Below, piece by piece: positions 28,898 to 36,253 of a stretch of 36,324 bases of DNA. The stretch's first letter is position 1, and each line of letters opens with the position of its first letter. The notes beneath the pieces were generated by a model. That model was not told the origin of the DNA, did no database searches, and saw nothing but the letters and a program-made list of their open reading frames with translations. This DNA comes from Brevundimonas sp. (GTDB lineage Bacteria > Pseudomonadota > Alphaproteobacteria > Caulobacterales > Caulobacteraceae). Location: contig NZ_PNLV01000016.1 in the NCBI RefSeq assembly GCF_013823285.1, forward strand, positions 1 to 36,324. The letters are read 5' to 3'. The translations under genes were made by a program, and so were the position numbers.

Positions 28898-30088
28898 ATG
28901 CCCGCGCAATTCCATACCCGTGTCCGCGCTGAACTGGACTCCATCGACCAGCAGGGCCTGACCAAGCCCGAGCGGGTGATCGCCTCGCGGCAGGGGCCGG
29001 TGATCACCGTGGCGGGCCGTGAGGTCCTGAATTTCTGCGCCAACAACTATCTGGGTCTGGGCGGCGACGAGCGTGTGGCGCAGGCCGGCATCGCGGCCAC
29101 CGAACGCTGGGGCTCGGGCACGGCCTCGGTGCGCTTCATCTGCGGCACCCTGGAGATCCACAAGGAGCTGGAAGCCGCCATCGCGGGCTATCTGGGCTTT
29201 GAGGACGCCATCCTGTTCGCCGCCGCCTTCGACGCCAACGGGGGCCTGTTCGAGCCGCTGTTCGGGGAGGAGGACGCCATTGTCTCCGACAGCCTGAACC
29301 ATGCCTCGATCATCGACGGGGTGCGGCTGTGCAAGGCCAAACGCTACCGCTTCGCCAACTCGGACATGGACGAGCTGGAGGCCAGGCTGAAGGAAGCCCG
29401 CGCCGCCGGGGCCCGCGACATCATCATCGCCACCGACGGCGCGTTCTCGATGGACGGCTACATCGCCCGGCTGCAGGACATCCGCGCGCTGGCGGACAAA
29501 TACGACGCCCTGATCATGGTGGACGACTGCCACGCCACCGGGTTCCTGGGCGAGAAGGGCCGGGGCTCCTACGCCCATCACGGGGTCAAGGTGGACTTCG
29601 TCACGGGCACCTTTGGCAAGGCGCTGGGCGGGGCCATGGGCGGCTTCATCTGCGCAACGACCGAGGTGGTCCAGCTGCTGAAGCAGCGGGCGCGGCCCTA
29701 TCTGTTCTCCAATGCGCTGTCCCCCGCCGTGTGCGGCTCCAGCCTCGAGGCCATCCGCATCGCCCAGGGCGAGGAGGGCGACGCCCTGCGCAAGCAGCTG
29801 ACCGCCAACGCCGCCCGCTTCCGGGGCGCCATGACCGAGGCCGGCTTCGACCTGCTGCCCGGCGAGCATCCCATCATCCCGGTGATGCTGGGCGACGCCA
29901 AACTGGCCCAGGATTTCGCCGCGCGCATGCTGGAGCTGGGCGTCTATGTGATCGGGTTCTCGTTCCCGGTCGTGCCGCGCGGAGCGGCGCGTATCCGCAC
30001 CCAGATGTCGGCGGCTCACACCTTCGAGCACATCGACCGTGCGGTCGAAGCCTTCACCACGGCGGGCAGGGAGCTTGGGGTTATCTAA
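28898..30088 (+). CDS. kbl: Glycine C-acetyltransferase (2-amino-3-ketobutyrate CoA ligase)
   Basis: PLP enzyme that splits 2-amino-3-ketobutyrate with CoA into glycine and acetyl-CoA, the step after threonine dehydrogenase. The 396 residues match the E. coli enzyme throughout: NNYLGLGGDERV, GTASVRFICGTLEIHKELE, DDCHATGFLGEKGRG and the PLP Lys241 in GTFGKALGGAMGG. GGAG lies 8 bases before the ATG. Its partner tdh follows on the same strand, but 600 bases away, because a GIY-YIG unit with hairpin repeats lies between; the two are usually adjacent. Confidence 0.97.
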   Translation: MPAQFHTRVRAELDSIDQQGLTKPERVIASRQGPVITVAGREVLNFCANNYLGLGGDERVAQAGIAATERWGSGTASVRFICGTLEIHKELEAAIAGYLGFEDAILFAAAFDANGGLFEPLFGEEDAIVSDSLNHASIIDGVRLCKAKRYRFANSDMDELEARLKEARAAGARDIIIATDGAFSMDGYIARLQDIRALADKYDALIMVDDCHATGFLGEKGRGSYAHHGVKVDFVTGTFGKALGGAMGGFICATTEVVQLLKQRARPYLFSNALSPAVCGSSLEAIRIAQGEEGDALRKQLTANAARFRGAMTEAGFDLLPGEHPIIPVMLGDAKLAQDFAARMLELGVYVIGFSFPVVPRGAARIRTQMSAAHTFEHIDRAVEAFTTAGRELGVI

Positions 30089-30101
30089 GCTTCCCTCCCT
30101 C

Positions 30102-30138
30102 CGTCATGGCCGGGCTTGTCCCGGCCATCCATACGCAC
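30102..30138 (+). repeat. REP-like hairpin element, copy 3 (forward)
   Basis: Stem ATGGCCGGG / CCCGGCCAT (30106-30114 and 30120-30128) with the CTTGT loop, CGTC before and CCATACGCAC after. It begins 14 bases past the kbl stop. The first 35 bases are a perfect inverted match to copy 5 at 30635-30669 on the other side of the GIY-YIG gene. Confidence 0.88.
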
Positions 30139-30196
30139 AGACTGTTGAGTTCCGGGCTCCGGCGTCAGAGATTGCTCATCGTCAAACGCTCGTGAT

Positions 30197-30228
30197 TGTG
30201 GATGGCCGGGACAAGCCCGGCCATGACG
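30197..30228 (-). repeat. REP-like hairpin element, copy 4 (reverse)
   Basis: Same stem as copy 3 (ATGGCCGGG 30202-30210, CCCGGCCAT 30216-30224) around ACAAG, in inverted orientation, ending in GACG. It forms an inverted pair with copy 3, 73 bases between hairpins, and lies 16 bases upstream of the GIY-YIG start. The outer flank reads TTGTGG instead of the usual GTATGG. Confidence 0.85.
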
Positions 30229-30244
30229 ACGAACGGGGTGGCGG

Positions 30245-30601
30245 ATGGTCTCGCGGGACGCCTACAACGTCTTCATCGCCGTCTACATGATGGCCAGCCG
30301 CAAGCACGGCGTCATCTATACGGGCGTGACCAGCCAGCTCCCGCGCCGCGCTGGTCAGCACCGCGAGGGGCGGATGCCCGGGTTCACGCAGCGCTACGGC
30401 GTCAAGCGGCTGGTTTGGTACGAACCGCACGACAGCATCCTCGCCGCGATCCAGCGCGAAAAGTCGCTGAAGAAGTACAAACGCGAATGGAAGGTCAACC
30501 TGATCGAGCGCGACAACCCCGACTGGCATGATCTTTTTCCGACCCTTATGGGCGTGACCGACTTCGATCGCTGGCCTGAACTGCGGTCGAACGATAGATA
30601 G
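30245..30601 (+). CDS. GIY-YIG nuclease superfamily protein (YhbQ/UvrC-N type)
   Basis: A small endonuclease-like protein of 118 residues. The GIY-YIG core is VYMMASRKHGVIYTGVTSQL (about 12-31), with GIY as VYM and YIG as YTG, then RRAGQH (catalytic Arg region), GFTQRYGVKRLVWYE and QREKSLKKYKREWK with the catalytic Glu, ending in NPDWHDLF. This matches the single-domain family often annotated as excinuclease subunit C-like. Its ribosome-binding site is weak. Hairpin elements lie on both sides, making it the obvious candidate to act on them, as RAYT proteins act on REPs; that role is inference. Confidence 0.88.
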   Translation: MVSRDAYNVFIAVYMMASRKHGVIYTGVTSQLPRRAGQHREGRMPGFTQRYGVKRLVWYEPHDSILAAIQREKSLKKYKREWKVNLIERDNPDWHDLFPTLMGVTDFDRWPELRSNDR

Positions 30602-30634
30602 CCCCAATGATCGCACCGGACCGGAGCCGTCCGG

Positions 30635-30669
30635 GCGTATGGATGGCCGGGACAAGCCCGGCCATGACG
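30635..30669 (-). repeat. REP-like hairpin element, copy 5 (reverse)
   Basis: Stem ATGGCCGGG / CCCGGCCAT (30643-30651 and 30657-30665) around ACAAG, with GCGTATGG before and GACG after. It is the perfect inverted match of copy 3. It ends 6 bases before the AAGGA ribosome-binding site of tdh, so it would lie in the tdh leader if transcription comes from upstream. Confidence 0.88.
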
Positions 30670-30688
30670 ATGTGCAAGGATGCAGTTG

Positions 30689-31741
30689 ATGACCCAGACC
30701 ATGAAGGCCCTCGCCAAGACCCGGCCCGCCGAAGGCCTCGAGCTGATCGACGCGCCGGTGCCCGAGGCGGGCCCCGAGGACGTGCTGATCCGCGTCCAGC
30801 GCACGGCCATCTGCGGCACCGACATCCACATCTGGAACTGGGACGAGTGGAGCCAGAAGAACGTGCCCGTCCCCATGATTACCGGCCATGAGTTCTCCGG
30901 CGAGGTGGTGGCGGTGGGCAAGGACGTGGACCGTCCCATCAAGATCGGCCAGCGGGTCTCGGTCGAGGGCCACGTCATCGACCTGAACAGTGAGGCGGCG
31001 CGGGCGGGTCACTTCCATCTGGATCCCGCCACCCGGGGCATCGGCGTGAACCGCCAGGGCGGCTTCGCGGAGTTCGTGGTGGCCCCCGCCTTCAACGTCA
31101 TCGAGCTGCCCGACGAGGTGCCGTGGGAGATCGGCGCCATCCTCGATCCGTTCGGCAATGCGGTGCACACGGCGCAGCAATTCGACCTGCTGGGCGAGGA
31201 CGTGCTGGTCACCGGCGCGGGCCCCATCGGCATGATGGCCGCCGCCGTGGCCCGTCACGCGGGCGCGCGCACCGTGGTGCTGACCGACATCAACGACTTC
31301 CGGCTGGAGCTGGCGCAAAAGGTGGCGCCGGGCGTGCGCACGGTGAACACCACCCGGGAAGACCTGCACGACGTGATCCACGAGCTGGGCATGAAGGTCG
31401 GCTTCGACGTGGCGCTGGAGATGTCCGGTTCGCCCATCGCGTTCAGGCAGTGCGTCGACACCCTGATCATGGGCGGCGGCATGGCCATGCTGGGCATTCC
31501 GTCAAAGCCCATGGAGACCGACTGGGGCGCCATCATCCTGAAGGCCCTGACCATCAAGGGCGTGTACGGCCGCGAGATGTTCACCACCTGGCGCAAGATG
31601 CTGGGCCTGCTCAAGGCCGGCCTGGACCTGACGCCCCTGATCACCCACCAGCTGCCCTACGATCGCTTCGAGGAAGGCTTCGAGGCCATGCGGTCCGGCC
31701 AGTCGGGCAAGGTGGTTCTGGACTGGTCCAAGATTCGCTGA
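30689..31741 (+). CDS. tdh: L-threonine 3-dehydrogenase lacking the structural-zinc cysteines
   Basis: Oxidises L-threonine to 2-amino-3-ketobutyrate with NAD+, feeding kbl. The 350 residues align with E. coli Tdh without large gaps: catalytic-zinc Cys42 (TAICGTDIH), His67-Glu68 (ITGHEF), [10 protein letters not shown], the NAD site [15 protein letters not shown], and [12 protein letters not shown]. The structural-zinc lobe is changed: E. coli Cys93, 96, 99 and 107 correspond to Asp98, Ser101, Ala104 and Asp112, with no length change. I chose ATG 30689 because AAGGA (30676-30680) is 8 bases upstream; ATG 30680 and 30701 are alternatives. It ends 3 bases from the convergent SNase gene. Confidence 0.95.
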   Translation: MTQTMKALAKTRPAEGLELIDAPVPEAGPEDVLIRVQRTAICGTDIHIWNWDEWSQKNVPVPMITGHEFSGEVVAVGKDVDRPIKIGQRVSVEGHVIDLNSEAARAGHFHLDPATRGIGVNRQGGFAEFVVAPAFNVIELPDEVPWEIGAILDPFGNAVHTAQQFDLLGEDVLVTGAGPIGMMAAAVARHAGARTVVLTDINDFRLELAQKVAPGVRTVNTTREDLHDVIHELGMKVGFDVALEMSGSPIAFRQCVDTLIMGGGMAMLGIPSKPMETDWGAIILKALTIKGVYGREMFTTWRKMLGLLKAGLDLTPLITHQLPYDRFEEGFEAMRSGQSGKVVLDWSKIR

Positions 31742-31744
31742 CGC

Positions 31745-32329
31745 TCAGGAGGCGCGGCGCCACGCTTCGGGCTGGGTGAAGCCATAGGCCCAGGCGCCGG
31801 CGTCCTCGCGTCGCGCGGCGCGCTCCTCCAGCACATAGCGCTGGGAGTAGCGGGTGTAGGCCACCGCGTGGCCCTGACGAACCATGGCGGCGCCCAGGTC
31901 CTGGCCGCCGGCGTGACACACGGCGACGATGCGGCCGTAGCGGTCGCGGTCCATCTCGGCGCAGTCGACGGGCCGCCCGCCCACCAGATTGCGCAGGGCG
32001 TTCGCCGAAGCCTGGCCACAGGCGTATGGGCCGCACATCTGCCGCATCTCGAAGGCGTCCACGCCGTGCAGGCGGATGCGCTGGCCGCCGATCTCCAGTC
32101 CGTCGCCGTCGACAACGCGGGCGTAGCCGGAAATGTGGGCGGCTGACGGCGAAGGCAGGGCGGCGGCGGTCGCCGACGGCAGCGGCGGCAGGTCGGCGCT
32201 CAGCGTCGCTTCGACCCAGTCCGGTTTCAGGATCACCACCACCGAGACGACGGCCGCGACAATGATCCCGCGCTCCAGCGGGCTCAGGCGGCGAAAACGG
32301 CGGCGGCGAAAAGAAAAGGCGCGGCTCAT
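31745..32329 (-). CDS. Membrane-anchored SNase-like (thermonuclease family) protein
   Basis: A 194-residue protein with a strongly basic N-terminus (RAFSFRRRRFRR), one membrane helix (about 20-38, IIVAAVVSVVVIL), an Ala/Pro linker (about 45-65) and a staphylococcal-nuclease-like domain: VVDGDGLEIGGQRIRLHGVDAFE, CGQASANALRNLVGG, and DRYGRIVAVCHAGG. Key acidic and Arg positions of the fold seem kept, so nuclease activity is plausible but unproven. The domain would face the periplasm. It is convergent with tdh. The 59-base gap to the next gene shows nothing notable. Confidence 0.85.
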   Translation of the reverse strand: MSRAFSFRRRRFRRLSPLERGIIVAAVVSVVVILKPDWVEATLSADLPPLPSATAAALPSPSAAHISGYARVVDGDGLEIGGQRIRLHGVDAFEMRQMCGPYACGQASANALRNLVGGRPVDCAEMDRDRYGRIVAVCHAGGQDLGAAMVRQGHAVAYTRYSQRYVLEERAARREDAGAWAYGFTQPEAWRRAS

Positions 32330-32388
32330 CCGGGCAGGATGGCCACGCCATGGTTAGGGGTCCGTCATCACGGATGGTGAACGCGGAA

Positions 32389-32736
32389 TCAGACGTCCAG
32401 GATCGGGCTGAAGCCGCCGTAGATCATGCGCTTGCCGTCGAAAGGCATCTCCATGTTCTGCATGCGGGGGTCTTCCATCATCTTCGCCCATCCGGCGTCC
32501 CGGGTGGCCTTGTCGGGCCAGGTGATCCACGAGAACACCACGCTTTCGCCCTCCTTGCGCTGAACCGAGCGACGGAAGTCGGTGACCTTTCCGTCCGGCA
32601 CGTCGTCCTCCCAGCACTCGACGCAGCGCTCGGCGCCGAACTCCTTGAAGATCCCGGCGGCGAATTTGGCGTGCTCCAGATAGGCGTCCTTCTTCTCGTC
32701 CGGCACGGCGGCGAGAAATCCGTCAACGTAGCTCAT
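32389..32736 (-). CDS. DUF1428 family protein
   Basis: A 115-residue soluble protein with the family phrases MSYVDGFLAAVP, AAGIFKEFGAERCVECWEDDVPDGKVTDF, VVFSWITWPDKATRDAGW and PFDGKRMIYGGF. The fold is ferredoxin-like with no known activity. It is the last gene of a four-gene minus-strand set, 27 bases after the VOC gene, with GGAGACG before its ATG. The function is unknown for the family. Confidence 0.9.
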   Translation of the reverse strand: MSYVDGFLAAVPDEKKDAYLEHAKFAAGIFKEFGAERCVECWEDDVPDGKVTDFRRSVQRKEGESVVFSWITWPDKATRDAGWAKMMEDPRMQNMEMPFDGKRMIYGGFSPILDV

Positions 32737-32763
32737 GGGTCGTCTCCTTCTTGGGGGGTGGTT

Positions 32764-33252
32764 TCAGGCGTCGGCGGCGGCTCGTTCCAGGGCGGCGATA
32801 TCGATCTTCTTCATGGACATCATGGCCTGGAAGGCGGCCCTGGCGCGGGCGGGGTCGGGATCGTTATAGAAATCCATCAGGCGGCGCGGCGTGATCTGCC
32901 AGTTCACGCCCCAGCGGTCCTTGCACCAGCCGCACATGCTTTCGGCGCCGCCGTTTCCGACGATGGCGCTCCACAGGCGGTCGGTCTCGGCCTGATCGTC
33001 TGTCATGACCATGAACGAAACGGCTTCAGTCTGCGGGAAGGTCGGACCGCCGTTCAGACCCAGATACTCGCGGCCGGCCAGGGTGAACTGGACGACCAGC
33101 TCCTGCCCCTCGGCGGTGGAGGGGTTGTCGGCAGGGCTTGTGTGGACCCTGTCGATGCGGCTGTCGGGCAAGCCAAGGGAAATGTAGAACTCAGCGGCCT
33201 TCCGGGCCTCGCCAAGGTCGTACCAGATGCAGGGGACAATCTTGTCGGTCAT
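32764..33252 (-). CDS. VOC/PhnB-like protein (3-demethylubiquinone methyltransferase-like domain)
   Basis: A 162-residue member of the PhnB-like group of the vicinal-oxygen-chelate superfamily: IVPCIWYDLGEARKAAEFYISL, VVQFTLAGREYLGLNGGP, then CGWCKDRWGVNWQITPRRLMDF, which is characteristic of the group. Despite the domain name these are not methyltransferases; the activity is unknown. The start overlaps the end of the RibD-type reductase by 4 bases, so the two are translated together. Confidence 0.88.
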   Translation of the reverse strand: MTDKIVPCIWYDLGEARKAAEFYISLGLPDSRIDRVHTSPADNPSTAEGQELVVQFTLAGREYLGLNGGPTFPQTEAVSFMVMTDDQAETDRLWSAIVGNGGAESMCGWCKDRWGVNWQITPRRLMDFYNDPDPARARAAFQAMMSMKKIDIAALERAAADA

Positions 33253-33920
33253 TGGAAATCCTCCGGCTTGCCGTTGATGTCGGCGCGGCGCTTCACTTCG
33301 TCCTCGGACGGCGTCTCCCTGGCGAAGGAGCCGCTGGAGACATCCCCCGCGCGCTCGTACCGGGCGACCACGACGCCCTGGCTGGTGGTGCGCGAGCCCA
33401 GCAAACGCAGACCCGCAGGCGCGGCTTCAACGTGGAAGAGCCGCTTTCCGCTGCCGAGCACGACAGGAAAGATCAGCAGGGTGAACTGGTCGACCAGATC
33501 GGCCTTCAGCAGCGACTGGATCAGGCCAGACGAGCCCTGGGTCAGCAGGTCGGGACCGGCCTCGGCCTTCAGCGCCCGGACGGCCGACACGGCGTCCGGC
33601 CCGATTGGGTGACTGTTGTTCCAGGCCAGCGGGCGCGGCGAGCGGGTGGCCACATATTTGGGCATGGCGTTCAGCGCATCGGCGAAGGCGTCGTTCTGGT
33701 GCGGCCAGTGGGCGGCGAAAATCTCGTAGGTCTTTCGACCCAGCAGCAGCGCCCTGGGCGGAGCGAAGAAGCGGTCGACCTCCTCGCCCAGCGCCTCGTC
33801 GAACTTGGGAACGACCCAGCCGCCGTGGGCGAAGCCGCCCGAACGGTCTTCCTCCGGCCCGCCCGGCGCCTGCATGACGCCGTCGAGGCTGACGAAGGCG
33901 GCGACGTGGAGCTTGCGCAT
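33249..33920 (-). CDS. Dihydrofolate reductase-like (RibD C-terminal domain) protein
   Basis: A 223-residue protein of the RibD_C/DHFR-fold group: MRKLHVAAFVSLDGVMQAPGG at the start, HGGWVVPKFDEALGEE, LLLGRKTYEIFAAHWP and VDQFTLLIFPVVLGSGKRLF at the C-terminal half. Such stand-alone proteins are probable NADPH-dependent reductases with unknown substrate. A longer frame adds 21 residues that do not match; ATG 33920 is preferred. It lies 2 bases after the VOC gene upstream and overlaps the PhnB-like gene by 4. Confidence 0.9.
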   Translation of the reverse strand: MRKLHVAAFVSLDGVMQAPGGPEEDRSGGFAHGGWVVPKFDEALGEEVDRFFAPPRALLLGRKTYEIFAAHWPHQNDAFADALNAMPKYVATRSPRPLAWNNSHPIGPDAVSAVRALKAEAGPDLLTQGSSGLIQSLLKADLVDQFTLLIFPVVLGSGKRLFHVEAAPAGLRLLGSRTTSQGVVVARYERAGDVSSGSFARETPSEDEVKRRADINGKPEDFQ

Positions 33921-33922
33921 GA

Positions 33923-34360
33923 TCAGGCCCCTGCGGTCTCGAGCGCCCCGGCGCCTTGCTCGGCGGCCGCCGGGTCCATCCACATGACTTCCCAGATGTG
34001 GCCGTCCGGGTCAGCGTAGCTGCGGCCGTACATGACCCCGAAGTCCTGGGTCGGCGTGGGATCGGCCAGGCCTCCGGCGGAGACGGCGCGCGCCGTGGCT
34101 GCATCCACCGCCTCACGGCTGTCTTCCGACACGCACAGAAGCACCTGGGCGCTGTGGTGGGCGTCCGGGATGACCCGGTCGGTGAAAGTGGCCCATTTGG
34201 CGTGGGTCAGCAGCATGACGTGGATGACGTCCGAGATCACCATGCAGGCCGCTGTCTCGTCAGAGAACAGTGGGTTCTTCACGGCGCCGACGGCTTCATA
34301 GAAGGCGACAGAGCGCTTGAGGTCGGCGACGGGCAGGTTGATGAAGATCATCCGGGTCAT
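33923..34360 (-). CDS. VOC family (glyoxalase/bleomycin-resistance-like) protein
   Basis: A 145-residue protein beginning MTRMIFINLPVADLKRSVAFYEAVGA, with VMYGRSYADPDGHIWEVMWMDP at the end, both standard VOC phrases. A longer frame adds 13 residues from upstream; ATG 34360 has GGAGAG just before it. It is the first gene of the minus-strand set and is divergent from the HxlR regulator across a 57-base gap, so it is probably that regulator's target. The substrate is unknown. Confidence 0.9.
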   Translation of the reverse strand: MTRMIFINLPVADLKRSVAFYEAVGAVKNPLFSDETAACMVISDVIHVMLLTHAKWATFTDRVIPDAHHSAQVLLCVSEDSREAVDAATARAVSAGGLADPTPTQDFGVMYGRSYADPDGHIWEVMWMDPAAAEQGAGALETAGA

Positions 34361-34417
34361 GGGGCTCTCCGTTCGTTGTGATGGACATCCTGTCCCCATG
34401 TGTTATGTAATGCAAGT
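34361..34417. promoter_or_regulatory. Short divergent intergenic region between the VOC operon and the HxlR gene
   Basis: A 57-base AT-richer gap separates the two divergent starts. It contains ACAT and ATGT half-sites around CCTGTCCCC (34384-34400) and TTATGTAAT (34403-34411), but no clear -35/-10 pair. HxlR regulators normally bind such shared regions. The assignment rests on position. Confidence 0.4.
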
Positions 34418-35101
34418 ATGAAGTTAGAAAAAATAACTAATAAGGTCGGGCGGGCCTACAACGACGCCTGCGGCACCGCGCACGGGCTGGATCTGATCGG
34501 TGAGCGCTGGGCGTTGCTGGTGATCCGCGAATTGATGCTGGGTCCCAAGCGGTTCGGCGACCTCAAGGCCGATCTGGCGGGCATCAGCGCCAATGTGCTG
34601 ACCCAGCGTCTGGAGGGGCTGGAGGCCGCGGGCATCGTCACGCGGCGCAAGCTGCCGCCGCCCGCCTCGGTGCAGGTTTATGACCTGACGGACTGGGGCC
34701 GCGAGGCCGAGCCCATCATCATGACCCTGGGGCGCTGGGCGGCGCGGTCGCCGGGCCACGACCCGACCCTGCCGCTGAGCGGGGTGTCCATGATGCTGTC
34801 GCTCAGGACCATGATCGACAGCGTGAAGGCGGGCGATCTGCGTCTGGACGCCGGCTTCGTGTTCGGCGACGAGACCTACCGCGCGCGGCTGGCGAATGGG
34901 GAGTTGTCCGTTGCGCGCGGGGACGTGGAGGGAGCGGACTTCGTCATCACCGCATCGCCCGAGATGACCGCAGCGGCCGTCTATGGGGACCAGTCCCTGA
35001 CGGCGATGGAGGCGGCGGGCGCGCTGACGGTTATCGGCGACAAGGCCCTCGCCCAGCGGTTCATCTATCTGTACGAACTGCCGCCCAAGGCGGTGGTGTA
35101 G
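34418..35101 (+). CDS. HxlR-family regulator with SCP2-like C-terminal domain
   Basis: A 227-residue protein. Residues 1-115 are an HxlR-type winged helix: CGTAHGLDLIGERWALLVIREL, GPKRFGDLKADLAGISANVLTQRLEGLEAAGIV, and the wing around PPASVQVYDL. Residues about 120-227 resemble the SCP2 sterol-carrier fold (DSVKAGDLRLDAGF, ALTVIGDKALAQRFIYLY), which could bind a hydrophobic ligand. ATG 34418 fits the family start; an upstream ATG at 34400 adds 6 residues. It is divergent from the VOC/reductase set, its likely target, and ends 3 bases before the convergent ThuA-like gene. Confidence 0.88.
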   Translation: MKLEKITNKVGRAYNDACGTAHGLDLIGERWALLVIRELMLGPKRFGDLKADLAGISANVLTQRLEGLEAAGIVTRRKLPPPASVQVYDLTDWGREAEPIIMTLGRWAARSPGHDPTLPLSGVSMMLSLRTMIDSVKAGDLRLDAGFVFGDETYRARLANGELSVARGDVEGADFVITASPEMTAAAVYGDQSLTAMEAAGALTVIGDKALAQRFIYLYELPPKAVV

Positions 35102-35104
35102 GTC

Positions 35105-36115
35105 CTACAGCCGCGCCAACACTTCGCGGTGCAGAGGCGCGACGGCGGCGGTCAGGGCGGCGTCATCGCCCTCGTGCTCGATCAGGGCAGTGATGCGGCG
35201 TCCCATGTCCAGCAGCCAGGCCGGGCGCTGATTGGTCAGTCCTTGCGCGAGGGCGGGATCGTCGCCCGACCACGCCAGCAGCGCGGCGATGGCGTCCGCC
35301 GCCTGATCCACGGGATTGGGGTCCGCGTCGATGCGTCCGGCGCCGCCCGCCCACTGCACCGCCTGGACAATCTGGTCGCGGAAGCGCGGGTCGCTCCAGG
35401 TGGCGGGCGTGTGGCCCAGATTGGTGTAGAATAGCCGCCCATGCCCGATCTGGCGCACCCACGTCACCGGCACGGCCCATGGTCGCTTGGTGGGCGTTTC
35501 GGCCAGATCGAGGCTCTGCAGCACCCGCACCCGGGCCGGGTCGAAGCCCTGATACTGGTAGATTTCTTCGCGGTAGTCGAAGGCCTCGGGCCACATGGCC
35601 ACGGTGGGGTGGTCGCCGTGGGTGCGGATGCGGATGGGGTCGCCCTGGTTCCACGGATGGCCCGCGAAGTCGCCGCCGACCATACTCACCCAGGCCTCGC
35701 GTCCGCCGGGGAAATCCATCCCTGTGTCGGCGGCGCTATGCAGGCCCACGAACCCGCCCCGGCCCGAGGCGAGCCACGCCTGAAGGGCCTGCCACGACTG
35801 CCGGGAGATGGGCAGGGCGCCGGTGGTGTAGATCACCAGCACGTCGATCTGCGCAAGCCGGGCGGAGGTGATCTCCGACGCGTCCTGGGTCGCACGGGTG
35901 GTGAAGGCGCCGGACGCGCGGCCGATTTCGGTCATGGCCCGCTCGGACATGGACAGGCCGCCGTCGTCGGGCCGGGCCACCGTGTCATGCAGCCATCCAA
36001 CCGACTGGCTGAGATACAGCACCCGCTGGGCCCGTCGCGGCCGGGCGTGGGCGATGGAGGGCGCGGCCAGGGCGGCGGCGCCGACGCCCAGCAGCGCCTG
36101 ACGGCGATGGATCAT
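35105..36115 (-). CDS. Exported ThuA-like protein
   Basis: A 336-residue protein with a twin-arginine-like signal (HRRQALLGVGAAALAAP, then AHA). The mature part is a ThuA-like class I amidotransferase fold: RVLYLSQSVGWLHDT, DVLVIYTTGALP, GRGGFVGLHSAADTGMDFP, GGDFAGHPWNQGDPIRI and GHGRLFYTNLGHTPATW. ThuA was named for trehalose use in rhizobia; most family members have no proven activity and the nucleophile is often absent. The C-terminal 80 residues are helical and look specific to this protein. It has GGAG before its ATG and stands alone. Confidence 0.88.
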   Translation of the reverse strand: MIHRRQALLGVGAAALAAPSIAHARPRRAQRVLYLSQSVGWLHDTVARPDDGGLSMSERAMTEIGRASGAFTTRATQDASEITSARLAQIDVLVIYTTGALPISRQSWQALQAWLASGRGGFVGLHSAADTGMDFPGGREAWVSMVGGDFAGHPWNQGDPIRIRTHGDHPTVAMWPEAFDYREEIYQYQGFDPARVRVLQSLDLAETPTKRPWAVPVTWVRQIGHGRLFYTNLGHTPATWSDPRFRDQIVQAVQWAGGAGRIDADPNPVDQAADAIAALLAWSGDDPALAQGLTNQRPAWLLDMGRRITALIEHEGDDAALTAAVAPLHREVLARL

Positions 36116-36188
36116 GGTCTCCTCCTTGCGGAGGAGCCTAGCCCTGCCGGGACCGCGGGCCTAGGCTCGGCGCGCATTTCGACGGGAT

Positions 36189-36219
36189 CGTCATTCCCGG
36201 CCTTGTGCCGGGAATCCAT
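36189..36219 (+). repeat. REP-like hairpin element, copy 6 (forward)
   Basis: Stem ATTCCCGGC / GCCGGGAAT (36193-36201 and 36207-36215) around CTTGT, with CGTC before and CCAT after. Compared with copy 1, the last G-C pair of the stem is reversed on both sides, so pairing is kept. It lies 74 bases upstream of the ThuA-like start. Confidence 0.85.
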
Positions 36220-36253
36220 GATCACGAGCGTCGGCGGGTCGCCTTGCCCGGCA

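Larger units (their letters stand above)
30102..30669 (+). mobile_element. Candidate repeat-bounded GIY-YIG unit between kbl and tdh
   Basis: A 568-base segment bounded by perfect 35-base inverted repeats (30102-30136 and 30635-30669), with a third copy inside (30197-30228) and one gene, a GIY-YIG nuclease. It splits an otherwise standard kbl-tdh pair. No target-site duplication is evident at the edges. Mobility is an inference from the repeat arrangement; there is no recognisable transposase. Confidence 0.45.

Noticed and set aside
30977..31040. Loss of Tdh zinc cysteines explained by a compensated frameshift
   Set aside because: The lobe has the same length as in E. coli Tdh, His and Leu positions still align, and the alternative frames I read do not restore a CxxCxxC pattern.
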